From the NCBI GenBank assembly GCA_003669255.1, contig QWPO01000202.1, positions 1 through 6,661 on the forward strand: a stretch of 6,661 nt of DNA, in the 5' to 3' direction. Shown here in pieces: positions 1 through 6,661 of this stretch (position 1 is the stretch's first letter; each line of letters opens with the position of its first letter). A program made the translations under genes and the position numbers. This DNA comes from Planctomycetota bacterium (GTDB taxonomy: Bacteria; Planctomycetota; Planctomycetia; Pirellulales; UBA1268). The notes under the pieces were generated by a model. The model was not told the DNA's origin and did not search any database. It saw nothing but the letters and a program-made list of their open reading frames with translations.

Positions 1-334
1 GGTGAAAATCCCACTTCGCGGCGTCGCCGGTGAGGACGTCCGCTCCGGCCACGAGCACCACGACGTCGAGGGCCGGCAGCGCCGCGGTCACCTCCGCCGC
101 CAGGCGGTCCGCGGCCCCTTCGACCGAGAGATCGGCGAGGAACGTTCCGGCATGCCGCGCGGGGCCGAGGGCAGCAGCCACCTCTGCGGCACCGGCGGAC
201 GAACGGCCATGCACGGCCACGCGGGCCCCGGCGGCAGCGAGTTCGAGGGCCACCGCGCGGCCGATGCCGCGGGTCGCGCCGGTCACGAGCGCCGTGCGGC
301 CTGCGAGATCGACGTCCACGGCCGCGTCGCTCAC
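1..334 (-). CDS. Short-chain dehydrogenase/reductase (SDR), 3' end missing
   Basis: This is the N-terminal 111 residues of a classical SDR oxidoreductase; the rest lies beyond the left edge. Translation from the GTG at 334 gives the Rossmann dinucleotide-binding motif TGATRGIG (T18-G25, TGxxxGxG) after the first beta strand. A 'VHGRSS' second strand follows (R44 suggests NADP(H) preference), then 'ADLS' with the adenine-contacting Asp at D68. The usual NNAG motif reads 'LVAG' (residues 94-97), so the Asn is replaced by Val, a substitution that may matter for catalysis. The Ser-Tyr-Lys catalytic residues would lie outside the window, so the substrate cannot be inferred. FabG-like 3-oxoacyl-ACP reductases are among the closest-looking relatives, but a generic SDR call is safer. 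The GTG start overlaps the TGA of the upstream propeller gene by 4 nt (GTGA), which indicates translational coupling and explains the lack of a separate ribosome-binding site. Family confidence is high; specific function is unknown. Confidence 0.88.
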   Translation of the reverse strand, partial: MSDAAVDVDLAGRTALVTGATRGIGRAVALELAAAGARVAVHGRSSAGAAEVAAALGPARHAGTFLADLSVEGAADRLAAEVTAALPALDVVVLVAGADVLTGDAAKWDFH

Positions 335-1995
335 AGCGCGGGCCCCCTGGCGGCCAGCGGCAGACGATAGCAGGCAGCCTCCTCGGCATTGCGGACGAGC
401 AGCCGGTCGCCCGTGAGGCAGAGGTTGTTCCACGTCTGGCCATCGATCGCGGCAAACCGCCCCATGACGCGGTGCTTCTCCGGCGAGCAGGCCACGGCCA
501 CCACCTCGCCCGACTCGGCCTGCACGATCAGCAGGCCGCCCACCCGAAGCACTTGCCCCTGACCGTACCGCCCGCCCTTCCAACGCCGCGCGCCGTCCGC
601 GAGGGAGACGCATTCAAGGATCCCATCGGAGAGGCCGTAGGCGTGGCCGTCGTGGATCGCCACGTTCGTGAACTTGGTCTTGAGCAGGCCAGGCTGCCGC
701 CACATTGCTTCGAAGGTCGGCCGATCACCCGCCTTCAGCTCGAACGCGGCAGCCCCCGCCCCGTAGCCCTTGCTGACAAAAATCCTCCCGCCGTCGAACA
801 CGTGAGCCTGTGAGCAGGTGGCGTCGGAGTTGGAGTGGCCCGGCCAATCAAATCGCCAGAGTTCGGTGCCGTCGGCGGGGTCGTACCCGGCCACGCTCGA
901 CTCGTTGACCGTGAACACGATCTCGCGGCCACCAATCGAGGCTGTCTGCGGCGACACGTAGCTGATCTGCTCCGCGCCGCCCGTCCAGCGTCGCTCGCCC
1001 GTCGCACGGTTGTAGGCCACGAGCGACACCGCAGAACCATCCTGCCGCGGTCCGCCCCCCGGCACGATCACGAGCGACTCGGTGACCAGTGGCGATCCAG
1101 CCCGACCCCAGCTGACCGCCAGGCCGTGGGCGGCCGCGTCGATCCCGAGGTCATCGAGCACGTTCTTTTTCCAGAGCACGCGGCCGCTCGCGCCATCGAT
1201 GGCGTGCAGCCAGCCGGTGGCACCCGTGGTGTAGACAGCGCCACCGGCGATGGTGGGCGTGGACCGCGGCCCGACACCCCCGAGCACCGTCTCGTGCCGG
1301 GCTGGCACCGACACGGTCCACTCCACGTCGCCCGTCGCCACTGACTGGCAGGAAACGATCTCATCGTCGCCCCGCTGCTCGAGCGTGACGGCGTGGTCGC
1401 CGCAGGTGGCGAAGCCGCCCCAGCCGGCGCCGATTGGCCGCCGCCAGAGCTGCTCCGGGGGCCGCGACTCCCAGGACGGGTCGAGGATCGGGCCCTCGAG
1501 CGACGCGGAACCCTGTGGCCCCAGAAACCGGGAGAAGTCGCCGAGAGTCGGGGTCCATGCCGCAGCGACCTCGACCTCGGCAGCCGGCTTCGCCGCCTGC
1601 GGCAGCAGCCGGTCGCGCGACGGCGCCCAGCGAAACGCCAACTGCGGCACCAGGTCGCCCGACACCCGCTCGACGCGAAACACGGCGCATGCCAGCCCCA
1701 CCGCGGCGAGCAGGCCAAGCCCGACCGATCGTGTGAGCCACGCCGAATGACCGCTCTGGAAGAGAAACCAGCCGAGCACCGCCATCAGGGCCGAGAAGGC
1801 GAGGATCAGCGAGATGATGTTGCGAACCGCGGCATCGACGATGCTCCCGACCAACGGCTCGAGCAGCCCCATGCGGACCATCGCCATGGCGGCAGCCAGC
1901 GATGCGAGAGTCACGAACACCCGCACCGGGGGCACGAGCGGCCGAGGAGCGGCGGATTTCACGGGAGATTTCGGGGCAGGTCGACGGGGGGGCAT
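331..1995 (-). CDS. Membrane-anchored PQQ-like beta-propeller protein
   Basis: A 554-residue protein with a basic N-terminal tail (RR, K and K within residues 4-13) and three predicted membrane helices at about 24-44, 57-79 and 87-106. A large soluble domain then runs from about 150 to 550. That domain has the look of a PQQ-type/BamB-like propeller. Strand-turn units such as 'VYTTGATGWLHAIDGASG' (254-271), 'LVAYNRATGERRW' (325-337), 'VAGYDPADGTELW' (368-380) and 'LECVSLADGARRW' (460-472) repeat the pattern hydrophobic-x-D/N-x-x-(T/D)G-x-x-x-W. The entry motif 'RFLGP' (156-160), 'LWRRPIGAGWGGFA' (183-196) and the C-terminal 'DGQTWNN' and 'EEAACYRLPL' blocks match a family I know mainly from planctomycetes. 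With the basic tail inside, three helices place the propeller in the periplasm. Genuine PQQ binding or enzymatic activity is not shown; related proteins are often loosely named BamB-like, and this architecture is not the lipoprotein BamB. The start has no clear Shine-Dalgarno. It overlaps the downstream SDR gene by 4 nt, so the two are probably co-transcribed. Confidence 0.85.
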   Translation of the reverse strand: MPPRRPAPKSPVKSAAPRPLVPPVRVFVTLASLAAAMAMVRMGLLEPLVGSIVDAAVRNIISLILAFSALMAVLGWFLFQSGHSAWLTRSVGLGLLAAVGLACAVFRVERVSGDLVPQLAFRWAPSRDRLLPQAAKPAAEVEVAAAWTPTLGDFSRFLGPQGSASLEGPILDPSWESRPPEQLWRRPIGAGWGGFATCGDHAVTLEQRGDDEIVSCQSVATGDVEWTVSVPARHETVLGGVGPRSTPTIAGGAVYTTGATGWLHAIDGASGRVLWKKNVLDDLGIDAAAHGLAVSWGRAGSPLVTESLVIVPGGGPRQDGSAVSLVAYNRATGERRWTGGAEQISYVSPQTASIGGREIVFTVNESSVAGYDPADGTELWRFDWPGHSNSDATCSQAHVFDGGRIFVSKGYGAGAAAFELKAGDRPTFEAMWRQPGLLKTKFTNVAIHDGHAYGLSDGILECVSLADGARRWKGGRYGQGQVLRVGGLLIVQAESGEVVAVACSPEKHRVMGRFAAIDGQTWNNLCLTGDRLLVRNAEEAACYRLPLAARGPAL

Positions 1996-2079
1996 GACAC
2001 ACTTTTACTGGAAGAACTGCGGAAACGCGACTACACTCCCGCCACCACGCTCACGCGGACGCACGGCTAAGGATTCCGA
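1996..2079. promoter_or_regulatory. Divergent intergenic region with putative plus-strand promoter
   Basis: This 84-bp gap between two divergently transcribed genes must hold both promoters unless one lies inside a coding region. For the plus strand, TACACT at 2032-2037 is a good -10 candidate. A poor -35-like CTGGAA lies 18 nt upstream (2008-2013). This would start transcription near 2044 and leave a leader of roughly 36 nt. AAGGA at 2069-2073, 6 nt before the ATG at 2080, is a clear Shine-Dalgarno. For the minus strand I see only a weak TAAAAG-like box very close to the start codon and no Shine-Dalgarno. Promoter consensus in planctomycetes is loose, so these boxes are inferred. No operator, T-box or SAM-riboswitch-like structure is evident. 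Confidence 0.4.
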
Positions 2080-3315
<1,236 letters not shown>

Positions 3316-3343
3316 CCGCCCGCCCGGCGGCGGGAGGCTTCTC
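3316..3343 (+). promoter_or_regulatory. Intergenic spacer with small hairpin and strong RBS
   Basis: The 28-bp gap between the two PLP-enzyme genes contains a compact GC hairpin, CCGCC (3316-3320) pairing with GGCGG (3326-3330) around a 5-nt loop. GGGAGG at 3332-3337 follows directly, 6 nt before the ATG at 3344. The Shine-Dalgarno is near-ideal and sets the start of the second gene. The hairpin abuts the upstream stop codon and has no T-tract, so it is unlikely to terminate transcription. It could slow message decay or modulate re-initiation, but in such GC-rich DNA it may also be chance. Confidence 0.5.
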
Positions 3344-4486
3344 ATGCAGTTTCGCACCCGCGCCATCCACGTTGGCCAGGCACACGACCCCGCCACCGGC
3401 GCCGTCGTGCCACCGATCCACCTGGCGAGCACGTTCGTCCAGCCCGACGCCTCGATGACGGCGGCCTACGACTACGCCCGGACCGGCAGCCCCACTCGGC
3501 ACTCCTTCGAGAAGACGCTCGCCGATCTCGACGGCGGCGTGCGGGCGTTGGCCTTCGCGTCGGGCATGGCGGCCACCCACTGCGCCACGCTCCTGCTCGC
3601 CCCCGGCGACGAGATCGTCACCGGCACCGATATCTACGGGGGCACCTGGCGGCTCTTCAACCGCGTGCTCGCCGAGCGGGGCATCGCGGTCAAGACGGTG
3701 AACACGGCCGACACCGCGGCCGTGGCCCGCGCGGTGGGCCCGCAGACGAAGCTCGTGTGGGTCGAGTCGCCCGGCAACCCACTGCTCACGATCACCGACG
3801 TCTCAGCCTGCGCCGAGATCGCCCACGCGGCCGGTGCGCTGCTGGCCTGCGACGCCACGCTCACCACGCCCGCGCTCTCACGGCCGCTGGAACTCGGCGC
3901 CGACATCGTGATGCACTCGGCCACGAAGTCGATCGGTGGTCACAGCGACCTGCTCGGCGGGGCGCTCGTGGTCCGCGACGCCGACCTCGGCACGCGGCTC
4001 CACTGGCTGCAAAACGCCACGGGCGCGGTGATGGGACCGCTCGAGGCCTTTCTCTGCTCCCGCGGCCTCAAGACGCTCGAACTCCGCGTGCTGGCGCAGT
4101 CGGCCACGGCCCTGCGGCTCGCCGAGTGGCTCGTTGCGCATCCCGCCGTGACGACGGTCCATTATCCCGGCCTCGCCGGCCACGCGGGCCATGCCCTGGC
4201 CATGCGGCAGATGTCGGCGGGGGGCACGATCGTCAGCTTCGAGGTGAACGGCGGCGTGGACGACGCCCGCCGCGTCGTCGAGTCCACGAAGCTCTTCCAA
4301 CTCGCGGTCAGCCTCGGGGCGGTCGAGTCGCTGATCGAGATCCCGGCCGTGATGTCGCACGGCTCCTATGCCCCTGAAGCCCGCCGCGCCGTTGGGATCG
4401 CCGACGGACTCATCCGGCTTTCCGTGGGCCTCGAGGCTTTCGAGGACCTCCGCGACGACCTCGCCTCCGCATTGCCCCGAGCCTGA
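3344..4486 (+). CDS. Cystathionine/methionine lyase-like PLP enzyme
   Basis: A 380-residue PLP enzyme of the Cys/Met metabolism family, full length. The PLP lysine is K195 in 'HSATKSIGGHSDLLGG' and the pyridine-binding Asp is D170 in 'CDATLTTP'. The phosphate-binding loop is 'YARTGSPTR' (44-52), the cofactor turn 'FASGMAA' (71-77), Y98 in 'DIYGGT' stacks on the cofactor, and R358 in 'LIRLSVGLE' should bind the substrate carboxylate. The 'YGGT' and 'LSVGLE' blocks place it with MetB/MetC/MccB/MGL enzymes and apart from the plant-like paralogue upstream. The residue before 'SLG' (323-325) is V322, whereas cystathionine gamma-synthases and gamma-lyases typically have Glu; from memory, methionine gamma-lyases carry 'AVSLGD' here. 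However, the MGL-typical cysteine two residues after the active-site Tyr is Gly (G100). Cystathionine beta-lyase is therefore a reasonable guess because it would complete transsulfuration with the upstream gene, but gamma-lyase activity remains open. The start is set by GGGAGG at 3332-3337. Confidence 0.82.
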   Translation: MQFRTRAIHVGQAHDPATGAVVPPIHLASTFVQPDASMTAAYDYARTGSPTRHSFEKTLADLDGGVRALAFASGMAATHCATLLLAPGDEIVTGTDIYGGTWRLFNRVLAERGIAVKTVNTADTAAVARAVGPQTKLVWVESPGNPLLTITDVSACAEIAHAAGALLACDATLTTPALSRPLELGADIVMHSATKSIGGHSDLLGGALVVRDADLGTRLHWLQNATGAVMGPLEAFLCSRGLKTLELRVLAQSATALRLAEWLVAHPAVTTVHYPGLAGHAGHALAMRQMSAGGTIVSFEVNGGVDDARRVVESTKLFQLAVSLGAVESLIEIPAVMSHGSYAPEARRAVGIADGLIRLSVGLEAFEDLRDDLASALPRA

Positions 4487-4551
4487 AGCGGCCCTGGCAA
4501 TCTAGGCAAGAACTGCCGGTGGCGTGGACTTTTCTGAAAGTTCCACGGCTA

Positions 4552-4575
4552 CCGATGACGATACCGATTCCGATC
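4552..4575. repeat. Tandem hexamer repeat (CCGATG ACGATA CCGATT CCGATC)
   Basis: Four consecutive six-base units share a CGAT core in phase: CCGATG, ACGATA, CCGATT, CCGATC. They lie between the two leader hairpins. The array is short and non-identical at the flanking positions, so it may be a slippage relic, a multimeric protein-binding site, or chance. Confidence 0.5.
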
Positions 4576-4617
4576 GAGAAGAGTCTGCCGGCCAGTGGAC
4601 CGGCGGATCCAAGCATC

Positions 4618-4622
4618 GGAGG
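4618..4622 (+). promoter_or_regulatory. Shine-Dalgarno deciding the 4629 start
   Basis: GGAGG lies 6 nt before the ATG at 4629. The same frame stays open upstream to a GTG at 4524, but that longer version would add 35 acidic and polar residues ahead of the signal peptide and begins inside a hairpin stem with no ribosome site. The ATG at 4629 is therefore the true start. Confidence 0.85.
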
Positions 4623-4628
4623 TCTGGT

Positions 4629-6509
4629 ATGAACACGACTCGCATTCGCCTCGCACTCCCGCTCGCAGTCGCCTTGGTGGGCGTTGCTGCCACGGCATGC
4701 CCCGCGGCCGAGTCGCAGTTGAACTGGACTCCCCACCGCGATGTGACGTCGCCGGCTCAAACGCCCCTGACGCAGACCGCCCCAGCGGTGGTTCCCGAGG
4801 CCGCGGCAGCACCTGCTGTCGGTGCCCCCGCCGCAGTCATCCTCCCCGACGAGGTGCCGCGTCTGGCGGTCGCTCCGCGGCCCGAAGCCGCCCGTCCCTT
4901 GCCTCCGCGGCCGCGCCTCGCCGCCCCGTCGGGCGACAGGACCATCTCCAACCGGCTCGCGGCCCCGCTCCAGCAGGTGTTCAACACCGACGATGACACG
5001 AAGCTCTTCGGGATGTCGATGCGGACGCCGCAGGGCGATGGCAGCCGGCGGATCCTCGCCCCCGAGGGTCAGCAGGCGGTCGCGATGGAGCAGCGAGCCG
5101 AGTCGGTCGAACTCACCGCAGCCCGCGACGATCGTCTCGGCGGCGGATTGGCTCCGCGATACACCACCACCCCCGGCCCCCGCCCGCGCATCGACCGGAT
5201 CGCGATGAACGCCGACGGGCTGCCGTCAGTGATGTCGCAGGCTCAGCGGGCCCCGATCGGCGGCCTCGACGATGCCCAGGTGCCAGGCCGTGCACCGTCG
5301 TCCCAAGCAGCTCCGACGACGTCGGCCCCCAAGTCCGGCGAATCGCTTCCTTCTCCGTCCAGCAACGCCCCGTCGGTCTCGGAGGAGATGCCGCTGAGCA
5401 TGGATTCGTTCGAGCCGGGAATGGGCTCGGGCATGGGAATGGACGGCGGTGATCCATCGATGATGATGCCCGACGGCATGCCGATGGGCGACGACGGCTC
5501 GATGATGGGTGGCGGCGGTGGCGGCATGCTGATGGGCGAGTACCCGACCCAGCTGCACGTCGAATCGTTCTACGACGATCCCTATGCCTGCGAAGACGAG
5601 GATCCTCTCTGCCACCACAGCGGCCGGTTCTGCGCGTGGATGCGACGGTTCGGCAAGCCCTACTACGGCTGGCGGTGGTACCGCGACTTCACGGCGAGCG
5701 CCGGTGTCACGGCCTTCACCAACGACACCAACCTTGGCCTCCACGGCAACTTCGGAACCAACGAGTACCTCAACTGGGCCATGCCGTTCTGGAATGCGTT
5801 CGGAATCGGCTGGCAGGTCGGCTGGCGGGGCACGCAGACCAACTTCCAGCCGGAGACGATCACCGTCAACGACCAGACTTTCCGGAAGAACGCCCGCGAC
5901 CAAAACTTCGTCACCACGGGCTTCTTCACGCGGGCCTTCGAGGGCCGCGGCCTGCAGGGCGGAGCCGTCTACGACTACCTCAGCGACAGCTGGCTCGACA
6001 ACGCCGACATCGCGCAGGTGCGTGGTGAGATCAGCTACGTGTGGGGCTACCACGAGATCGGTTTCTGGGGCACCGCCAACGTCTACGACCAGAACGGTTC
6101 GCTCGGCCGCCGCGGCCGGGTCAAAGGCACGGCCGGCACCGTCGACCTCTACACGGCCTTCTACCGACTGCAGTTCGGCGATGCCAACGAGTGGAAGTTC
6201 TGGGGCGGTGCCACCGGCGACGGCGAGGGCATCATCGGCTCGCTGCTGCGGGCACCGCTATCGCGATCGCTCGCCATGGAAGGCACGTTCACCTACCTGA
6301 TCCCCGGCCAGACCCGGTCGGTCGACGTCACCGGTTCGGGAATCACCTCCAACTTCTCGCCCGCCGCCTGGAACGTGGGCCTGAATCTCGTCTGGTACCC
6401 AGCCGGCCGCTCGCGGCGGGGACTGGCGAGCCCGTATCGACCGCTCTTCGAGGTGGCCGACAACGGCTCGATGATCCGGGAGTTCGACGTCTCGCGGCCG
6501 AAGCCGTGA
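4629..6509 (+). CDS. Secreted, probably beta-barrel-like envelope protein (planctomycete family)
   Basis: A 626-residue exported protein. Residues 1-27 form a signal peptide: basic start (R5, R7), hydrophobic core about 8-22, and likely cleavage after 'CPAA' (24-27). The cysteine at 24 is preceded by 'ATA', a poor lipobox, so a lipoprotein is possible but less likely. Residues about 40-100 are Pro/Ala-rich, and 100-260 are low-complexity and polar, probably disordered. Residues 265-302 are Met/Gly/Asp-rich. An acidic segment with three cysteines (C321, C328, C335) leads into a C-terminal domain (about 340-626) rich in Trp, Tyr, Phe and Gly. Alternating strands there, such as 'FGIGWQVGWRGTQ', 'GEISYVWGYHEIGFWG' and 'AAWNVGLNLVWYP', suggest an antiparallel barrel. 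The ending 'LFEVADNGSMI' matches a signature I recall from planctomycete proteins of unknown function (possibly the group labelled DUF6666; unverified). The C-terminus ends in Pro, not the aromatic residue typical of proteobacterial porins. Function is unknown; an outer-membrane or envelope role is inferred from composition. Confidence 0.75.
   Translation: MNTTRIRLALPLAVALVGVAATACPAAESQLNWTPHRDVTSPAQTPLTQTAPAVVPEAAAAPAVGAPAAVILPDEVPRLAVAPRPEAARPLPPRPRLAAPSGDRTISNRLAAPLQQVFNTDDDTKLFGMSMRTPQGDGSRRILAPEGQQAVAMEQRAESVELTAARDDRLGGGLAPRYTTTPGPRPRIDRIAMNADGLPSVMSQAQRAPIGGLDDAQVPGRAPSSQAAPTTSAPKSGESLPSPSSNAPSVSEEMPLSMDSFEPGMGSGMGMDGGDPSMMMPDGMPMGDDGSMMGGGGGGMLMGEYPTQLHVESFYDDPYACEDEDPLCHHSGRFCAWMRRFGKPYYGWRWYRDFTASAGVTAFTNDTNLGLHGNFGTNEYLNWAMPFWNAFGIGWQVGWRGTQTNFQPETITVNDQTFRKNARDQNFVTTGFFTRAFEGRGLQGGAVYDYLSDSWLDNADIAQVRGEISYVWGYHEIGFWGTANVYDQNGSLGRRGRVKGTAGTVDLYTAFYRLQFGDANEWKFWGGATGDGEGIIGSLLRAPLSRSLAMEGTFTYLIPGQTRSVDVTGSGITSNFSPAAWNVGLNLVWYPAGRSRRGLASPYRPLFEVADNGSMIREFDVSRPKP
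5421..5537 (+). other. Met/Gly-rich linker within the secreted protein
   Basis: Residues 265-302 contain 12 methionines and 14 glycines in 38 positions, with five aspartates, including a Met triplet (278-280) and a six-Gly run (294-299). The segment separates the disordered N-terminal half from the predicted barrel. Clustered Met residues spaced by one to four positions can bind Cu(I) or Ag(I) in periplasmic copper proteins, but no accompanying His cluster is seen here. It may simply be a flexible linker. Confidence 0.7.
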
Positions 6510-6529
6510 CCTGACGCCGATCCGACCAA

Positions 6530-6568
6530 CCGGCCGGACCGCCCCGAAACATCGGGTGATCCGGCCGG
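6530..6568 (+). terminator. Large hairpin after the secreted protein gene, probable terminator
   Basis: Starting 21 nt after the stop codon, CCGGCCGGA (6530-6538) pairs perfectly with TCCGGCCGG (6560-6568). Inside it a second stem, CCCGA (6543-6547) with TCGGG (6552-6556), closes an AACA loop. A C-G pair and a G-T wobble between the two stems make a nearly continuous extended hairpin. No T-tract follows (the next bases are CTTCACTG), so it is not a textbook intrinsic terminator. Position and stability still make transcript-end formation or 3'-end protection the best explanation. Confidence 0.55.
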
Positions 6569-6661
6569 CTTCACTGCGGAACCTGCCGCAAACCGGGGGA
6601 TTCGTGTATCCTCCGCATGCTAGGGGCGTCGCCTGACGGCTGCCTGCCGTCGCCGCCCTGA
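6569..6661 (+). promoter_or_regulatory. Right-edge non-coding stretch, weak promoter-like box and hairpin
   Basis: No gene is supported here. TATCCT at 6607-6612 could serve as a -10 box, but nothing near 6584-6589 resembles a -35. A perfect 6-bp stem, GACGGC (6635-6640) with GCCGTC (6646-6651) and a 5-nt loop, lies downstream of it, as a leader hairpin might. This may be the promoter region of a gene starting beyond the window. The evidence is thin. Confidence 0.2.

Larger units (their letters stand above)
4487..4628 (+). promoter_or_regulatory. Structured leader/intergenic region before secreted protein gene
   Basis: This 142-bp gap follows the PLP-enzyme pair. It holds three elements in order: a hairpin with stem CGTGGACTTT (4523-4532) against AAAG-T-TCCACG (4537-4547), TCTG loop, one bulged T; four tandem NCGATN hexamers (4552-4575); and a hairpin GCCGGCC/GG-A-CCGGC (4587-4604) with an AGT loop and one bulged A. 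A Shine-Dalgarno at 4618-4622 follows. The first hairpin lies about 37 nt after the upstream stop and could mark the 3' end of that transcript, but it lacks a T-tract. I see no convincing -35/-10 pair. The region could be part terminator, part 5' leader for the secreted protein. Folding was done by eye. Confidence 0.45.

Noticed and set aside
2..416. Plus-strand open frames across the left edge.
   Set aside because: The minus strand encodes a clear SDR Rossmann motif and the propeller C-terminus. The plus-strand translations are Arg/Ala/Gly-rich without motifs.
1996..2079. Possible SAM riboswitch or T-box ahead of the sulfur-amino-acid genes.
   Set aside because: The gap is only 84 bp, with a plausible -10 at 2032-2037 leaving about 36 nt of leader, too short for either element. 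No matching stems were seen.
4524..4628. A GTG-initiated 35-residue N-terminal extension of the secreted protein.
   Set aside because: It would bury the signal peptide behind an acidic polar stretch, starts within a hairpin stem, and lacks a ribosome site, whereas the ATG at 4629 has GGAGG at ideal spacing.
5226..6053. Long open minus-strand frame (275 codons) opposite the secreted protein gene.
   Set aside because: The plus-strand reading has a signal peptide, a Shine-Dalgarno and domain structure. The antisense product is biased in composition (His, Arg, Val, Ala) and looks like a shadow.
6617..6661. A 14-codon open frame beginning ATG at 6617 and ending exactly at the window edge.
   Set aside because: It has no Shine-Dalgarno and no recognisable motif, and it is short enough to be chance. 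It overlaps a small hairpin that better fits a non-coding leader.

Overview
The window is very GC-rich DNA with tightly packed genes and marked third-position G/C. It looks chromosomal and most like a planctomycete, probably of the Pirellulales type. Two genes support this. One encodes a membrane-anchored PQQ-like beta-propeller protein with an 'RFLGP...LWRRPIGAGWGGFA' signature that I associate with planctomycetes. The other encodes a secreted protein whose C-terminal half ends in an 'LFEVADNGS' signature, also familiar from planctomycete secreted and outer-membrane-like proteins. These assignments come from remembered family features, not from a search.

Layout. The minus strand of 1-1995 carries two translationally coupled genes. 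The propeller gene (331-1995) is upstream, and its stop codon overlaps by 4 nt the GTG start of a short-chain dehydrogenase/reductase gene that runs off the left edge (1-334). An 84-bp divergent intergenic region (1996-2079) separates this unit from two plus-strand paralogues of the Cys/Met-metabolism PLP-enzyme family (2080-3315 and 3344-4486). These lie 28 bp apart, each with its own good Shine-Dalgarno, and very probably form one operon. A 142-bp structured leader (4487-4628) follows, then a 626-residue secreted protein (4629-6509). The last 152 bp hold a large hairpin, probably a terminator, and a weak promoter-like stretch with no supported gene.

How the genes work together. The first PLP enzyme resembles plant-type cystathionine gamma-synthase. 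The second resembles the cystathionine/methionine lyase branch and lacks the glutamate typical of cystathionine gamma-synthases and gamma-lyases. Together they could carry out transsulfuration from cysteine to homocysteine (gamma-synthase then beta-lyase) for methionine synthesis, though the exact reactions cannot be settled from sequence. The propeller protein and the secreted protein probably act at the cell envelope and show no clear functional link to the sulfur-amino-acid pair.

Novelty. I found no CRISPR array, mobile element, defence system or RNA gene. Most of the window is ordinary chromosomal content. The points most worth a second look are the active-site departures in the tandem PLP enzymes, the Met/Gly-rich linker of the secreted protein, and the structured leader with a tandem hexamer upstream of that gene.
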